Below the pieces are notes generated by a model, which was not told where the DNA came from, did no database searches, and was given only the letters and a program-made list of their open reading frames with translations. Source: Streptomyces sp. JH14 (GTDB lineage Bacteria > Actinomycetota > Actinomycetes > Streptomycetales > Streptomycetaceae). Taken from it: DNA of 64,000 bases. Of this stretch, positions 54,147-64,000 are shown piece after piece (positions within the stretch are counted from its first letter, which is position 1; every line of letters begins with the position of its first letter). The translations under genes and the position numbers were made by a program. The stretch covers positions 2,170,001-2,234,000 of the forward strand of contig NZ_JAJNEL010000001.1 in NCBI RefSeq assembly GCF_029428675.1, given 5' to 3'.

Positions 54147-57100
54147 ATGACCTCCGAATCCCCAAGCCCCATATCCGGGGCGAGACGCGTGGCCCGAGTC
54201 GCGGCCGCCGCCGGTCTGGTGGCCGCACTGGCCGCCTCCGGCGCGGCCCCGGTCTTCGCCGCCGACGACCCGGCCGACACCCCCGTGAAGGCGGCCGCCA
54301 CGAGTGACAAGCTCGGTGCGGCCGACGCCGATGTTCTGACCAAGGCGCAGGCCAAGGGCGAGAAGAACATCACCATGATGGTCGCCACCGCGCCGGGTGC
54401 GACCGAGCAGGTCGCCGAACAGCTGGACGCCGTCAAGGGGTCCGTGCTGGGGCGTACGTACGACAAGCTCGGCTACGTACGCGCGACCGTACCGACCGCG
54501 ACCGCCGAGGCCACCATCAAGGCGGCCTCGAAGCTGACGTCCGTCTACGGCATCGATCTCAAGCAGGAGATCATGCTGGACGACCCGACGCCCGCGGCCG
54601 ACCGGGCCACCGGGGCGAAGACCCAGTCCACGGGCACCTACCCGGCACCCGGCAAGAACACGCCGGCGAAGAACCCGTACAACCCGTCCTTCGAGACGGG
54701 CGCGGTCGACTTCGTCCAGCAGCACCCGAAGGCCGACGGCCGCGGCGTGACCATCGGCATTCTGGACTCGGGTGTCGACCTCGGTCACCCGGCGCTGCAG
54801 AAGACCACCACCGGCGAGCGCAAGATCGTCGACTGGGTGACGGCCACCGACCCGGTCAGCGACGGCGACGGCACCTGGCTGCGGATGACGGCCTCGGTGG
54901 CCGGCCCGACCTTCACCATCGGCGGCCGCACCTACTCGGCGCCGGCCGGTTCGTACAAGATCCAGCTCTTCTCCGAGGCTGCCACCAAGGGCGGCGACAT
55001 GGCAGGGGACCTGAACCGGGACGGTGACACCACCGACGTCTGGGCCGTGCTCTACGACCCGGTCGCCGGCACCGTCCGCGTCGACCTGAACAACGACGCC
55101 AACTTCTCCAACGACGCCGTCATGAAGCCGTACAAGGACGGCTACCAGGTCGGCTACTTCGGCACGGACAACCCGGCGACCGAGGTCGTCGAGCGCATCC
55201 CGTTCGTCGTCGAGACCCGCAAGAGCGTGCAGTACAACGCAGCCGGCGACAAGGCCGACTACGTCAACATCGGTGTCATCGAGAGCGAGCACGGCACCCA
55301 CGTCGCCGGCATCACCTCCGCCAACGGGCTCTTCGGCGGCAAGATGAACGGCGCGGCGCCCGGTGCGAAGATCGTCTCCTCGCGTGCCTGCACCTGGTCC
55401 GGCGGCTGCACGAACATCGCGCTCACCGAGGGCATGATCGACCTGGTCGTGAACCGCGGTGTCGATGTCGTCAACATGTCGATCGGTGGCCTGCCGCCGC
55501 TCAACGACGGCAACAACGCCCGCGCGGCGCTGTACAAGCGGCTCATCGACACCTACGGCGTCCAGCTGGTCATCTCGGCCGGCAACGACGGCCCGGGTGT
55601 GAACACCATCGGTGACCCCGGCCTCGCCGACCACGTCATCTCCGTCGGCGCGTCCATCTCCAAGGAGACCTGGGCCGCCAACTACGGCTCCAGCGTCACC
55701 AAGAAGTACGACATGCTGCCGTTCTCGTCCCGTGGCCCGCGTGAGGACGGCGGCTTCGCGCCGATCCTGTCCGCGCCCGGCGCTGCCATCAACTCCACCC
55801 AGACCTGGCTGCCCGGCGCCCCGGTCAAGGAGGCGGGCTACTCGCTTCCGGCCGGTTACTCCATGCTGCAGGGCACCTCGATGGCCTCGCCGCAGGCCGC
55901 CGGTGCGACCGCGCTGCTGCTGTCCGCCGCGAAGCAGAAGCACATCGAGCTGCCCCCGGCCGATCTGCGGACCGCGCTGACCAGCACCGCCACGCACATC
56001 GACGGCGTGCCCGCGCACGCCCAGGGCTCCGGTCTGATCAACATCGTCGGTGCCTGGAAGCAGATCGAGAAGCAGGGCGCTCCGGCGCACGAGTACTCCG
56101 TCAAGGCCCCGGTCGACACCGCGATCGACTTCGCGCTGCTGACCCCCGGCTTCGGCACCGGCCTGTACGACCGCGAGGGCGGCCTGAAGGCCGGCCAGAC
56201 GAAGTCGTACGACGTCACGGTCACCCGCACCACGGGCCCGGACAAGGCCGTCGCGCACAAGCTGTCCTGGAAGAACGACGACGGCACCTTCAAGCTGGTC
56301 GGCAGCAGCACCGTCTCGCTGCCGCTGGGCACGCCGGTGACCGTCAAGGTCCAGGCGAAGCCGCGTACCGCGGGCGTGCACAGCGCGATCCTGCAGGTGG
56401 ACGACGCGAAGACCTCCGGAGTGGACCAGCAGATCATGTCCACGGTGGTCGTCGCGAACGACCTGGTGAAGCCCGCCTACGCGTTCAAGGCCTCCGGCTC
56501 GGTGCAGCGCAACGGCACCACGTCGTACTTCGTGAACGTGCCGGAGGGCGCCAAGACCCTTGAGGTCGCGATGAGCGCGCTGCGCTCGGGCAGCCAGACC
56601 CGCTTCATCTCCATCCACCCGTACGGCGTGGCCATGGAGGACAGCGGGACGCCGTTCTGCTACCCGAACTACGACAACCCGGCCAACACCTGCCGCCCGG
56701 ACGTGCGCTCGTACGCCGACCCGCAGGCCGGTGTCTGGGAGATCGAGGTCGAGGCACGGCGCACGTCGCCGCTGCTGGACAACCCGTTCAAGCTGGACAT
56801 CGGCCTGCTCGGCGCGTCCTTCGACCCGGCCGTGCAGACGCTGCCCGAGGCGAAGATCGGTACCCCGGCCACGGTGAACTGGACCGTCACCAACACCGCG
56901 GGCGACCTCGTGGGCGCGCTCAAGGGCGGCTCGCTGGGTTCGGCCAAGGTTGCCACCCCGTCGATCAGCACGGGCGACCAGCAGGTCACCACGGTCACCA
57001 TCGGTGAGGGCGTCGAGAAGCTGGACGTCGCCATCGGCGGCACGTCGGACGCCAACGCCGACATCGACCTGTACGTGCTCGACGAGGCCGGCAACGAGCT

Positions 57101-57440
57101 CGGCGCCTCCACGAGCGCGGGTGCGGAGGAGTCCGTCAGCCTGGCGAACCCCGCGGCCGGTACGTACACGATCCTCGTGGACGGCTACTCGGTTCCGGCA
57201 GGGACGACCACGTACGACTACCGCGACGTGTACTACGCAGCGTCGCTCGGCACGCTCAAGGTCGACGAGTCGAAGGCCGTGAACCTGGCCAGCGGCGCTT
57301 CGGCGCAGGTCGGCGCCGATGTCGTGGTCGCCGGTGCGGCTCCCGAGGGACGCCAGTTCTTCGGCGAGGTGCAGCTGGTGAACAGCCGCGGCACCGCGGC
57401 GGGCACCGGCAGCGTCGTGATCGAGAAGGTCACGCCGTAA
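54147..57440 (+). CDS. Secreted subtilisin-family (S8) serine protease
   Basis: 1,097 residues from ATG at 54147, spaced 7 nt from AGGG (an ATG two codons earlier is less suitable). Signal peptide: Arg-rich n-region, hydrophobic core, cleavage after PVFA near residue 45. An I9-like propeptide follows, then the catalytic domain: Asp207 (GILDSGVDLGHP), His382 (EHGTHVAGI) and Ser578 (GTSMASPQAAG). About 170 residues separate Asp and His, far more than in subtilisin, so an insert sits there. The C-terminal 450 residues are beta-rich with a PPC-like domain. Confidence 0.94.
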   Translation: MTSESPSPISGARRVARVAAAAGLVAALAASGAAPVFAADDPADTPVKAAATSDKLGAADADVLTKAQAKGEKNITMMVATAPGATEQVAEQLDAVKGSVLGRTYDKLGYVRATVPTATAEATIKAASKLTSVYGIDLKQEIMLDDPTPAADRATGAKTQSTGTYPAPGKNTPAKNPYNPSFETGAVDFVQQHPKADGRGVTIGILDSGVDLGHPALQKTTTGERKIVDWVTATDPVSDGDGTWLRMTASVAGPTFTIGGRTYSAPAGSYKIQLFSEAATKGGDMAGDLNRDGDTTDVWAVLYDPVAGTVRVDLNNDANFSNDAVMKPYKDGYQVGYFGTDNPATEVVERIPFVVETRKSVQYNAAGDKADYVNIGVIESEHGTHVAGITSANGLFGGKMNGAAPGAKIVSSRACTWSGGCTNIALTEGMIDLVVNRGVDVVNMSIGGLPPLNDGNNARAALYKRLIDTYGVQLVISAGNDGPGVNTIGDPGLADHVISVGASISKETWAANYGSSVTKKYDMLPFSSRGPREDGGFAPILSAPGAAINSTQTWLPGAPVKEAGYSLPAGYSMLQGTSMASPQAAGATALLLSAAKQKHIELPPADLRTALTSTATHIDGVPAHAQGSGLINIVGAWKQIEKQGAPAHEYSVKAPVDTAIDFALLTPGFGTGLYDREGGLKAGQTKSYDVTVTRTTGPDKAVAHKLSWKNDDGTFKLVGSSTVSLPLGTPVTVKVQAKPRTAGVHSAILQVDDAKTSGVDQQIMSTVVVANDLVKPAYAFKASGSVQRNGTTSYFVNVPEGAKTLEVAMSALRSGSQTRFISIHPYGVAMEDSGTPFCYPNYDNPANTCRPDVRSYADPQAGVWEIEVEARRTSPLLDNPFKLDIGLLGASFDPAVQTLPEAKIGTPATVNWTVTNTAGDLVGALKGGSLGSAKVATPSISTGDQQVTTVTIGEGVEKLDVAIGGTSDANADIDLYVLDEAGNELGASTSAGAEESVSLANPAAGTYTILVDGYSVPAGTTTYDYRDVYYAASLGTLKVDESKAVNLASGASAQVGADVVVAGAAPEGRQFFGEVQLVNSRGTAAGTGSVVIEKVTP

Positions 57441-58652
<1,212 letters not shown>

Positions 58653-58669
58653 CGCCTGTACGCAGGTGA

Positions 58670-58704
58670 AAAGGGCGGCCACCGGTGTGCGGTGGCCGCC
58701 CTTT
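58670..58704. terminator. Bidirectional terminator between asd and the MazF gene
   Basis: 14-bp perfect stem (AAAGGGCGGCCACC) with a 7-nt loop, between convergent genes. Confidence 0.88.
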
Positions 58705-58712
58705 CACGTACG

Positions 58713-59060
58713 TCAGAGGGCGAGGTGGCGTCGCAGGGCGGCGTCGATCTCGGCCATGCGGGGGCGGGGGACGACGCCGACGCGTCGCCGGAATCGCTCC
58801 TGGGCCATCGCGCGCACCTGCTCGCACTGCGCCTTGGAGTCCCTGGGCAGACCGGACTCCTCCGCCCGGAGCAGCACCTGGAACGGATAGACCCGGGAGG
58901 TGTTCGACGTCAGGGGCACCACGGTGATCACGCCCCGCCCGGTCCGCGCCACCACGGCGTTCGCCCCGTCGTTCGAGACGATCACCGACGGGCGCGCCTT
59001 GTTCACCTCGCTGCCCCGCACGGGCTCGAAGTCGACCAGGTAGACGTCACCGCGCCTCAT
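58713..59060 (-). CDS. mazF: PemK/MazF-type toxin
   Basis: 115 residues. MRRGDVYLVDFEPVRGSEVNKARPSVIVSND is the MazF N-terminal strand with the catalytic Arg region, and GVITVVPLTSN follows at the expected place. MazF-family toxins cleave RNA at short sites. The start overlaps the antitoxin stop by 14 bp, the normal coupled antitoxin-toxin order. Confidence 0.92.
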   Translation of the reverse strand: MRRGDVYLVDFEPVRGSEVNKARPSVIVSNDGANAVVARTGRGVITVVPLTSNTSRVYPFQVLLRAEESGLPRDSKAQCEQVRAMAQERFRRRVGVVPRPRMAEIDAALRRHLAL

Positions 59061-59286
59061 CGATCAGCCCGTCTCCCGAGAGCCGGTCCCAGAGCGCGGC
59101 ATCCTCGCTCGCGTCCCATTCCGCGAAGGCCGCCTCGTAGTCGGCCTCCAGATTGGAGGCGCGCAACAGCTCGATGGCGGCGTGGATCACGGCGGACCGG
59201 GAATCCGCATCGGTCTTCGTGGCGTACTCGTCGACGAAAGCGACATCCTCCTGGGGCAAGCTCACACTAATCTTCATACCACTCAT
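59047..59286 (-). CDS. mazE: MazE-type ribbon-helix-helix antitoxin
   Basis: 79 residues from ATG at 59286 (ATG at 59277 is an alternative). KISVSLPQEDVAFVDEYA and SRSAVIHAAIELLR form the ribbon-helix-helix DNA-binding domain; the acidic C-terminal half (YEAAFAEWDASEDAALWDRL) is the toxin-binding tail. The palindrome just upstream is a likely autoregulatory operator. Confidence 0.9.
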   Translation of the reverse strand: MSGMKISVSLPQEDVAFVDEYATKTDADSRSAVIHAAIELLRASNLEADYEAAFAEWDASEDAALWDRLSGDGLIDEAR

Positions 59287-59287
59287 G

Positions 59288-59300
59288 CTACCGAAGGTAG
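59288..59300. promoter_or_regulatory. Possible operator of the MazEF unit
   Basis: CTACC-GAA-GGTAG, a 13-bp palindrome directly adjoining the antitoxin start, where ribbon-helix-helix antitoxins usually bind. Confidence 0.5.
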
Positions 59301-59381
59301 GAACATCGTGGCCACTCCGCTCCACGGGGCGTCTGGCGTGGAAGGATGACCCGAAACGTCACCATCGAAGGAGATGACCGC

Positions 59382-61958
59382 GTGCCTGGCACGAATCTGA
59401 CCCGCGAAGAGGCACACGAGCGGGCGCGCCTGCTGACCGTGGACGCGTACGAGATCGATCTCGACCTCTCCGGAGCGCAGGAGGGCGGCACCTACCGGTC
59501 CGTCACCACCGTGCGCTTCGACTCCGCCGAAGCCGGTGCGGAGACCTTCATCGACCTGGTCGCCCCGGCCGTGCACGAGGTCGAGCTGAACGGCAAGGCC
59601 CTGGACGTGGCGGCCGTCTTCCGCGACTCGCGGATCGCGCTGCCGCACCTGCACGCAGGCTCCAACGTGCTGCGGGTCGTCGCGGACTGCGCCTACACCA
59701 ACACCGGTGAGGGCCTGCACCGCTTCGTCGACCCGGTCGACCAGCAGGCATACCTCTACACGCAGTTCGAGGTCCCGGACGCGCGCCGGGTCTTCGCGAG
59801 CTTCGAGCAGCCCGACCTCAAGGCGACCTTCCAGTTCACCGTGAAGGCGCCGGCGGACTGGACGGTCATCTCGAACTCCCCCACCCCGGAGCCCAAGGAC
59901 GACGTCTGGGTCTTCGAGCCGACGCCGCGCATCTCGACGTACATCACGGCCCTGATCGTCGGCCCGTACCACGCGGTGCACAGCAGCTACGAGAAGGACG
60001 GCCGGTCCGTTCCGCTCGGCATCTACTGCCGCCCGTCGCTCGCCGAGTTCCTCGACGCGGACGCGATCTTCGACGTCACGCGGCAGGGCTTCGACTGGTT
60101 CCAGGAGAAGTTCGACTACGCGTACCCGTTCGCCAAGTACGACCAGCTGTTCGTGCCGGAGTTCAACGCGGGCGCGATGGAGAACGCGGGCGCGGTCACC
60201 ATCCGCGACCAGTACGTGTTCCGCTCGAAGGTGACGGACGCGGCGTACGAGACGCGGGCCGAGACGATCCTGCACGAGCTGGCCCACATGTGGTTCGGCG
60301 ACCTCGTCACCATGGAGTGGTGGAACGACCTGTGGCTGAACGAGTCGTTCGCCACGTACACGTCGATCGCCTGCCAGGCGTACGCGGAGGGCTCGAAGTG
60401 GCCGCACTCCTGGACGACGTTCGCCAACTCCATGAAGACCTGGGCGTACCGCCAGGACCAGCTGCCGTCGACGCACCCGATCATGGCGGACATCCGTGAC
60501 CTGGACGATGTCCTGGTCAACTTCGACGGCATCACGTACGCCAAGGGCGCCTCGGTCCTGAAGCAGCTGGTGGCGTACGTCGGCATGGACGCGTTCTTCA
60601 AGGGCGTCCAGGCGTACTTCAAGGCGCACGCGTTCGGCAACACCCGTCTGTCCGACCTGCTGGGCGCGCTGGAGGAGACCTCCGGCCGTGACCTGAAGGC
60701 CTGGTCGAAGGCGTGGCTGGAGACGGCCGGCATCAACATCCTGCGTCCGGAGATCGCCACGGACGAGAACGGTCACGTCGCCTCGTTCGCCGTCCTCCAG
60801 GAGGCCCCGGCGCTGCCCGCAGGCGCCAAGGGCGAGCCCACGCTGCGCCCGCACCGGATCGCGATCGGCTGCTACGACCTCGACGAGGCCGGAAAGCTGG
60901 TCCGCACGAACCGGATCGAGCTGGACGTCGACGGCGAGCGCACCGAGGTCCCGTTCCCGGCGGGCACCGCACGCCCGGCGGTCATCCTGCTCAACGACGA
61001 CGACCTGTCGTACGCCAAGGTCCGGCTCGACGAGGAGTCGCTGCGGGTCGTCACCGAGCACCTCGGCGACTTCTCCGAGTCGCTGCCGCGCGCCCTGTGC
61101 TGGGCCTCCGCCTGGGACATGACCCGCGACGGCGAGCTGGCGACGCGCGACTACCTCTCGCTCGTGCTGTCCGGCATCGGCAAGGAGTCGGACATCGGCG
61201 TCGTCCAGTCGCTGCACCGCCAGGTGAAGCTGGCCCTGGACCTGTACGCGGCGCCGGAGTGGCGCGAGGCGGGCCTGACCCAGTGGACGGAGGCGACGCT
61301 CGCGCATCTGCGCGCCGCGGAGCCCGCCGGCGACCACCAGCTGGCCTGGGCCCGCGCCTTCGCAGCAACGGCCCGCAACCCGCACCAGCTGGACCTGCTG
61401 CGGGCGCTCCTGGACGGCACGGAGACGGTGGAGGGCCTCGCCGTCGACACCGAGCTGCGCTGGGCGTTCGTGGAGCGGCTCGCCGCGGTCGGCGTGCTGG
61501 ACGAGGACGAGATCGCCGCCGAGTACGAGCGCGACAAGACGGCCGCGGGTGAGCGCCACGCGGCGACGGCCCGCGCGGCACGCCCGTCGGCCGAGGCGAA
61601 GGCGGAGGCGTGGGCCTCGGTCGTCGAGTCCGACAAGCTCCCGAACGCCGTCCAGGAGGCGGTCATCGGCGGCTTCGTCCAGACCGACCAGCGCGAACTG
61701 CTGGCGCCGTACACGGAGAAGTACTTCGCGTCGGTCAAGGGCGTGTGGGACTCGCGCAGCCACGAGATGGCCCAGCAGATCGCCATCGGCCTCTACCCGT
61801 CGCTCCAGGTCTCGCAGAAGACCCTGGACGCCACGGACGCCTGGCTGGCCTCGACGGAGGCGAGCGCGGGTCTGCGCCGGCTGATGTCGGAGTCGCGTGC
61901 GGGCGTGGAACGCGCCCTGAAGGCGCAGGCTGCGGACGCGGCGGCGGCCACCGCGTAA
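59382..61958 (+). CDS. pepN: Aminopeptidase N (M1 family), copy 2
   Basis: 858 residues from GTG at 59382 with AAGGAGA upstream. GAMEN at 264-268, zinc motif HELAHMWF (His298, Glu299, His302) and NESFATY with the third ligand are intact. The C-terminal helical domain ends in an Ala-rich tail. It starts VPGTNLTREEA, close to VPGQNLSREEA in copy 1, showing recent common ancestry. Probably a general cytoplasmic peptidase. Confidence 0.95.
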   Translation: MPGTNLTREEAHERARLLTVDAYEIDLDLSGAQEGGTYRSVTTVRFDSAEAGAETFIDLVAPAVHEVELNGKALDVAAVFRDSRIALPHLHAGSNVLRVVADCAYTNTGEGLHRFVDPVDQQAYLYTQFEVPDARRVFASFEQPDLKATFQFTVKAPADWTVISNSPTPEPKDDVWVFEPTPRISTYITALIVGPYHAVHSSYEKDGRSVPLGIYCRPSLAEFLDADAIFDVTRQGFDWFQEKFDYAYPFAKYDQLFVPEFNAGAMENAGAVTIRDQYVFRSKVTDAAYETRAETILHELAHMWFGDLVTMEWWNDLWLNESFATYTSIACQAYAEGSKWPHSWTTFANSMKTWAYRQDQLPSTHPIMADIRDLDDVLVNFDGITYAKGASVLKQLVAYVGMDAFFKGVQAYFKAHAFGNTRLSDLLGALEETSGRDLKAWSKAWLETAGINILRPEIATDENGHVASFAVLQEAPALPAGAKGEPTLRPHRIAIGCYDLDEAGKLVRTNRIELDVDGERTEVPFPAGTARPAVILLNDDDLSYAKVRLDEESLRVVTEHLGDFSESLPRALCWASAWDMTRDGELATRDYLSLVLSGIGKESDIGVVQSLHRQVKLALDLYAAPEWREAGLTQWTEATLAHLRAAEPAGDHQLAWARAFAATARNPHQLDLLRALLDGTETVEGLAVDTELRWAFVERLAAVGVLDEDEIAAEYERDKTAAGERHAATARAARPSAEAKAEAWASVVESDKLPNAVQEAVIGGFVQTDQRELLAPYTEKYFASVKGVWDSRSHEMAQQIAIGLYPSLQVSQKTLDATDAWLASTEASAGLRRLMSESRAGVERALKAQAADAAAATA

Positions 61959-61967
61959 GGACGGCCG

Positions 61968-62009
61968 GGGCGGGTGGCGGGTGACGAAGAGCACCCGCCA
62001 CCCGCCCCT
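61968..62009 (+). terminator. Terminator of pepN copy 2
   Basis: 17-bp perfect stem (GGGGCGGGTGGCGGGTG) with an 8-nt loop, 10 bp after the stop. Confidence 0.88.
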
Positions 62010-62062
62010 CTCCGTTCCCGTCCGGGGCCGCGGAATTCGTCCTCACCGGCGCCCCGGACGGG

Positions 62063-63208
62063 TTACGCGCCCGCGGCCTCGTAGCGGGCGGCCAGGTCCG
62101 CCGCGCCCGTCTCCGTCAGCGTGCCGTGCAGCCGCATGCGGGCCACCCCGCCGTCCGGGAACGCGTCCAGCCGGACGTGGGTGACCACGGCCCGGTCGCG
62201 GAGGGGGAAGCGATGGAGCGTGTCGGGCTGGAGCCTGGTGCGGGGGATGATGTCGAACCACTCGCCCGCCTCGCCGTTGCGGCCGCGGAGGGCGACCCAG
62301 CCGGCCGCGTTGCCCTTGAGACAGGCCGTGTCGATCTCGACCGCGCGGATCGCGCCCTGGGCGACCAGGCGGAAGCGCACCCAGTCGTTCGTGTCGCGGA
62401 CGCGGCGACGGCGGTTCTCCCAGCCGTCGTCCATCCTGCGGGAGGTGCCGGGCAGGATGATCTGCGTCGGTGAGGAGTAGAAGCGGTCCGAGGCGTCCTC
62501 GTACGCACCGCCGTTGAGGACCGCGATCAGGTCGACCGTGCCGAGCGCGGCGAGCCATGCGGGGTCGGGGAGCACCTCGCCGTGGACGCGCAGGCGCGCG
62601 ATGCCACCGTCGGGGTGCTGGCAGAGGCGCAGGTGGGTGCAGCGGCGGCCGCCGGTGATCTCGAAGCCGTTGGCGGCGTGACCGCGCACGGGGGTCGGCG
62701 GGACGATCTCCTCCCACTTCACGTCGTCGGCGAGCAGCTGCTCCGGGCTCGGGAAGCCCTCCACCGAGGCCGCCTGGATGCTCACGCGCTGCGGGTGGTT
62801 GCCCCGGAAGTGGGCCGTGTCGACGACGATGTGGCGGATGACGCCGGGGGCGCCGAGGCGGATCAGGGCCCAGTCGTGGTCGTCGCGGGCCGGGAAGGGG
62901 TGGCCGGCGTCGGCGCCGCGGCGCCGGCGGGTCTCCCAGCCGTCCATGATCTTGCCCTTGTGCCCGAAGCGCTCGGGGTCGAACACGGCTCGTTCGCGGA
63001 CGAGGAGGTTCTCGCGCTCGGCGAAGAATTCGTCGTTGGCCGCGATCACCCCGGCGCCGAGACGGCGGTCCGCGAGGTCGACGAGGCCGGCGAAGGGGAA
63101 GTCGGTGGTGCGGTAGTCGGCGTACGGGTCGCCCCCGCCGTACGGAGCCGCGTCATGGGCGTGGGGGTCGGTCTCCTGGAATACGGTCTCGCTCGCGTCG
63201 AAGGTCAT
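62063..63208 (-). CDS. alc: Allantoicase
   Basis: 381 residues. Two homologous halves (about 40-190 and 215-375), each with a beta-jelly-roll pattern such as KIMDGWETRRRR/RMDDGWENRRRR and IVVDTAHFRGNHPQ/VEIDTACLKGNAAG: the tandem allantoicase repeat. It converts allantoate to ureidoglycolate and urea in purine breakdown. Other uricolytic genes are not in the window. ATG at 63208. Confidence 0.94.
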   Translation of the reverse strand: MTFDASETVFQETDPHAHDAAPYGGGDPYADYRTTDFPFAGLVDLADRRLGAGVIAANDEFFAERENLLVRERAVFDPERFGHKGKIMDGWETRRRRGADAGHPFPARDDHDWALIRLGAPGVIRHIVVDTAHFRGNHPQRVSIQAASVEGFPSPEQLLADDVKWEEIVPPTPVRGHAANGFEITGGRRCTHLRLCQHPDGGIARLRVHGEVLPDPAWLAALGTVDLIAVLNGGAYEDASDRFYSSPTQIILPGTSRRMDDGWENRRRRVRDTNDWVRFRLVAQGAIRAVEIDTACLKGNAAGWVALRGRNGEAGEWFDIIPRTRLQPDTLHRFPLRDRAVVTHVRLDAFPDGGVARMRLHGTLTETGAADLAARYEAAGA

Positions 63209-63272
63209 GTCCCTACCCTCACGGCGACCGATCCGTCAGGTCCATCGAAAGTTTTCGTACGGTTCGTTCAGC

Positions 63273-64000
63273 TCAGCTGAACAGTGGAGAGCGGGAGGCG
63301 GCCACCTCCGTGAACGCCTCCAGGACCCGGGCCACGGCGGGCCCCGCCTCCGCCCCCTGCCGTACCGCAGCCACCACATGGCGGCGCGGCCGGTCGGCCT
63401 CCAGGACCCGCATCACCACGCCTTCGGAACGCTCGCCCGACGCCATCCTCGGGATCAGCGCGATGCCCATACCGGCCTGGACCATGGCCAGGATCGCCGC
63501 CCAGCCCGCCGCGCTGTGAGCCTGTTCGGGCACGAAGCCGGCCGCCTCGCAGGCGGCCGTCGTGATCTCCGACCAGGGCCCGGAGCCGCCGAAGATCCAG
63601 GGCTCACCGGAGAGGTCCGCCAGGCACAGCCCGGGGGTCCCGGCCAGCCGGTGCCCGGCGGGCAGCGCCACGTCGAGGGGGTCGGCGAGCAGCGGGCGCA
63701 GTGTGAACCGGGGGTCGCGGGGGGTCGGCGCGTGCGCGGCGAGCGAGAGAGCGAGGTCGACGTCGCCGGCCGACAGGAGTTCGTACGCCTCCGCGGCCTC
63801 CGCCTCCCGCACCCGTACGAACGGCCCCGGCCGGTCACCGGCGCGCAGCAGCCGGACCGCCGGTACGACGAGCGCGGGTACGGCCGTCGAGAACGCCCCG
63901 ACCCGCACCTCCCCCGCATCACCGCGCAGATAGCCGGTCAACTCGGCGTCGGCGCGCTCCAGTTGCGCGAAGACCGCCTCGGCGTGGCGGAGTACGAGAT
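63273..64000 (-). CDS. LysR-family transcriptional regulator, 5' part missing
   Basis: The reading frame is open to the right edge, so the N-terminal HTH is outside the window. What remains includes the linker helix (VLRHAEAVFAQLERADAEL) and a full LysR substrate-binding domain (GEVRVGAFSTAVPALVVPAV onward, ending ASRSPLFS). It lies 64 bp downstream of a point where alc starts in the same direction, so it could belong with alc, but the ligand is unknown. Confidence 0.9.
   Translation of the reverse strand, partial: LVLRHAEAVFAQLERADAELTGYLRGDAGEVRVGAFSTAVPALVVPAVRLLRAGDRPGPFVRVREAEAAEAYELLSAGDVDLALSLAAHAPTPRDPRFTLRPLLADPLDVALPAGHRLAGTPGLCLADLSGEPWIFGGSGPWSEITTAACEAAGFVPEQAHSAAGWAAILAMVQAGMGIALIPRMASGERSEGVVMRVLEADRPRRHVVAAVRQGAEAGPAVARVLEAFTEVAASRSPLFS

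Noticed and set aside
59283..61994. A 903-codon minus-strand frame opposite the second pepN
   Set aside because: Shadow frame; no motif, Arg/Val/Asp-rich.

Overview
The window is chromosomal DNA of a high-G+C actinomycete, almost certainly a Streptomyces. The basis is the strong G/C bias at third codon positions, frequent GTG starts, the order mreD-mreC-mreB-ndk-(DUF4233)-folC-valS, the clpP1-clpP2/clpX/tig block, mycothiol-type redox genes, and two families of short palindromic elements typical of Streptomyces. No species can be named from the sequence alone.

Region 1 (1-14,100) is conserved core genome. It holds the cell-shape genes mreB, mreC and mreD, nucleotide and folate enzymes (ndk, folC), valS, a Pro/Gly/Gln-rich membrane protein, and a proteostasis cluster (clpX, clpP2, clpP1, tig). 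A match to the described ClgR motif lies upstream of clpP1. Strong inverted-repeat terminators follow several genes.

Region 2 (14,147-23,460) has a tRNA-Pro, a tRNA-Gly, and an integrated element of about 8.95 kb bounded by a 46-bp perfect repeat of the tRNA-Gly 3' half (14,418-14,463 and 23,368-23,413). The left half is a compact, translationally coupled leftward operon: a CxxC protein, an HTH protein, a RepSA-like HUH rolling-circle initiator, an excisionase and a tyrosine integrase. Facing it across an operator-rich gap are a small monooxygenase-fold protein and an XRE regulator. The right half carries small unassigned proteins, including two related proteins placed tail to tail, and a 150-bp inverted repeat. 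I find no FtsK/TraB-type transfer gene, so this looks like an AICE-type element that is minimal, mobilisable in trans, or decayed.

Region 3 (23,500-37,900) holds a membrane O-acyltransferase, an HD-domain protein next to a SpoIIE-type PP2C phosphatase, an Eis-like GNAT, a three-gene ABC export operon (an ATPase with an AbrB-like tail and two large FtsX-type permeases), a Nei/Fpg glycosylase and rpiB. Two unrelated MITE-like palindromic elements sit exactly at the stop codons of the GNAT and Nei genes.

Region 4 (38,000-64,000) is metabolic and transport genome. It has three related APC amino-acid permeases around bioY, a histidine phosphatase, a MOSC protein, a PLP decarboxylase-like enzyme coupled to an MFS transporter, a DsbA/Rv2466c-type protein, two PepN aminopeptidases, an AbiEi/DUF559-like protein, a secreted subtilisin-family protease, asd, a MazEF-type pair, allantoicase, and a LysR regulator that runs off the right edge.
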